A stretch of DNA of 16,062 bases from Oscillospiraceae bacterium (GTDB lineage: Bacteria; Bacillota; Clostridia; Oscillospirales; Acutalibacteraceae). A model generated the notes under the pieces. The model saw nothing but the letters and a program-made list of their open reading frames with translations. It did no database searches and was not told the DNA's origin. The stretch spans positions 1 through 16,062 of the forward strand of contig SVOX01000019.1 of the NCBI GenBank assembly GCA_015066165.1, given 5' to 3'. A program made the translations under genes and the position numbers. Position 1 is the stretch's first letter; each line of letters starts with the position of its first letter. Positions 14,918 to 16,062 of the stretch are shown here, in pieces.

Positions 14918-15967
14918 ATGAATCAAGATTTTGATTATCAAAATAAACCGTTAGAAAATTTGCCACCGCAACCGAGATACGTAACCTACGTTCCGTACGG
15001 TCTTACACCGGAACAATTTGAAGAAAGAAAAGAAATTAAAAAACTATCCAACACAATAGGCGCTTCGCTTTTGGTTTTGTTAGGATTAAGTTTGGGAATA
15101 ATGCTTGTTTTAAGAGCGGTTTTCACTGTTTTAGCATTGTTCGGCATGAACGTTTCTTTTGATATTGTAAATAATCCGGCATTTTTGCAATTTTTACAGG
15201 TAGTTTTATCAATTTCAACCTTTACAATACCATTTGTTTTGTTTTTCAAAATAAAAGGGTATAGAATTTCTAGTTTGGTAAGATTTAAATTACCCAAAAA
15301 GGAAGATGTTTTACCCTTTGGTTTGCTTGGTGTTTCGTTTTGCTCTTTTGCAAACATAGCAACAAGTTTTATGGGAAGTTTTTTCGAATCTTTTGGTATA
15401 AAATACGAGGTTGATTTTGGTGAAAAGCCGTCCGGATTTTTAGGTTTTATGTTAACCGTTATTGCAACCGCAATAGTTCCTGCTTTGGTTGAAGAATTTG
15501 CCTGCAGGGGTATTGTTATGGGCTCACTTCGCAAATATGGAGATATGTTTGCAATAGTTTGTTCTTCGGTTGTGTTTGGTGTGATGCACGGCAACTTTCA
15601 GCAAATACCGTTTGCTTTTCTTACAGGTTTGTGTTTAGGTTTTATTGCGGTTAAAACAAAAACTATTTGGGTTTCGGTTTTAGTTCATTTCTTTAACAAT
15701 TTTATTTCGGTTATAATTGATTATTTGTTTAAAGATTTGTCTGCCACTTCTCAAAACATTGTTTACGGTATATATCTTTTGGTGGCTTTGGTGTTAGGTT
15801 TGGTTGCAATTATACTTTTAAAAGATAACAAAAATGTGTTTACTTTTAAAGATAAAAAACTTGCAACAACCCCAAAAAAACTGTACAATTGGTTCTTTAC
15901 AAGCGGTACAATGATTGTTTTCTTTGTTATTTGCTTTATTGAATCTTTGTTATTTTTTAAAATTTAA
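14918..15967 (+). CDS. CPBP-family intramembrane metalloprotease (CAAX protease-like)
   Basis: This 349-residue polytopic membrane protein carries the three CPBP (Abi/CaaX) motifs: EEFACR (E192, E193, R197), FGVMHG with H224, and HFFNN with H257 and N261. These are the expected metal ligands and catalytic residues. A Pro/Gln-rich cytoplasmic N-terminus (1-45) is followed by about eight hydrophobic segments, including 48-75, 90-112, 132-155, 176-190, 210-224, 230-245, 283-302 and 328-348. The family includes bacteriocin-immunity and membrane-signal proteases, but the substrate here is unknown. The ATG at 14918 has GGAG about 12 bases upstream, a rather long spacing. It follows gyrA closely and may be read through from the gyrase operon, although a functional link is unlikely. 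Confidence 0.93.
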   Translation: MNQDFDYQNKPLENLPPQPRYVTYVPYGLTPEQFEERKEIKKLSNTIGASLLVLLGLSLGIMLVLRAVFTVLALFGMNVSFDIVNNPAFLQFLQVVLSISTFTIPFVLFFKIKGYRISSLVRFKLPKKEDVLPFGLLGVSFCSFANIATSFMGSFFESFGIKYEVDFGEKPSGFLGFMLTVIATAIVPALVEEFACRGIVMGSLRKYGDMFAIVCSSVVFGVMHGNFQQIPFAFLTGLCLGFIAVKTKTIWVSVLVHFFNNFISVIIDYLFKDLSATSQNIVYGIYLLVALVLGLVAIILLKDNKNVFTFKDKKLATTPKKLYNWFFTSGTMIVFFVICFIESLLFFKI

Positions 15968-15985
15968 TTTAAGAGGAGAATGATT

Positions 15986-16062
15986 ATGGAAGCATTAGGT
16001 TTTGGTTTGGTATTTATGCTTATTTATTATCTTGTTGTTTTTGGCGTATCTATTACGATGTA
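15986..16062 (+). CDS. Start of a hydrophobic protein cut by the window end
   Basis: An open frame runs from ATG 15986 to the window end (25 residues), beginning MEALGFGLVFMLIYYLVVFG. It is strongly hydrophobic from about residue 4, so it is probably a membrane protein. AGAGGAG at 15972-15978 is seven bases upstream, a good ribosome site that decides the start over the in-frame ATG at 15980. It begins 18 bases after the CPBP protease stop and is probably co-transcribed. Too little is visible to name it. Confidence 0.65.
   Translation, partial: MEALGFGLVFMLIYYLVVFGVSITM

Noticed and set aside
14986..15594. 202-residue open frame on the - strand opposite the CPBP protease gene
   Set aside because: It lies wholly inside a well-supported protease gene, has no recognisable domain or ribosome site, and looks like a codon-bias shadow.
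1..16062. tRNA, rRNA, CRISPR array, parS site
   Set aside because: No cloverleaf with tRNA-like arms, rRNA-like stretch, spaced repeat array or TGTTTCACGTGAAACA-like palindrome was seen.

Overview
The window looks like the replication-origin region of an AT-rich, endospore-forming Firmicute, probably an anaerobic clostridium. The evidence is a dnaA-dnaN-yaaA-recF-remB-gyrB-gyrA cluster in the classic Gram-positive order, two sporulation genes (gpr and spoIIP), and low GC with strong AGGAGG-type ribosome binding sites. The genus cannot be named from the sequence alone.

Layout. Positions 1-826 hold the 3' end of secA on the + strand, closed by a strong terminator. Positions 917-3934 hold a four-gene restriction-modification operon on the + strand. 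It encodes a helix-turn-helix/Dam-type adenine methylase fusion, a 90-residue zinc-ribbon protein of unknown role, a DpnII/MboI-type endonuclease (GATC) and a second amino-methyltransferase of another class. A perfect bidirectional terminator (about 3933-3966) separates this operon from a convergent sporulation operon on the - strand. Read from its promoter, that operon is gpr, spoIIP and an unrecognised 58-residue membrane protein. dnaA diverges from gpr. The dnaA-dnaN gap (7517-7713) is the best candidate for oriC, although its DnaA boxes are poor. From dnaN onward the genes overlap or lie very close: dnaN, yaaA, recF, remB, gyrB, gyrA, then a CPBP-family membrane protease and the start of another membrane protein cut by the window end.

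How the genes work together. DnaA, DnaN, RecF and gyrase start, carry, repair and supercoil the chromosome. GPR degrades the spore DNA-protecting SASPs at germination, and SpoIIP works in engulfment. The restriction operon would cut unmodified GATC DNA.

The most striking signal is genomic. By hand count GATC occurs only three times in 16 kb (1754, 3787, 12134), and two of these lie in the restriction operon itself. Composition predicts about fifty. The palindrome GTAC, with the same bases, occurs at least fifteen times. Core genes choose GAC rather than GAT for Asp when the next codon begins with C, which points to selection against GATC. Together with the unusual four-gene operon, this is the best lead in the window.
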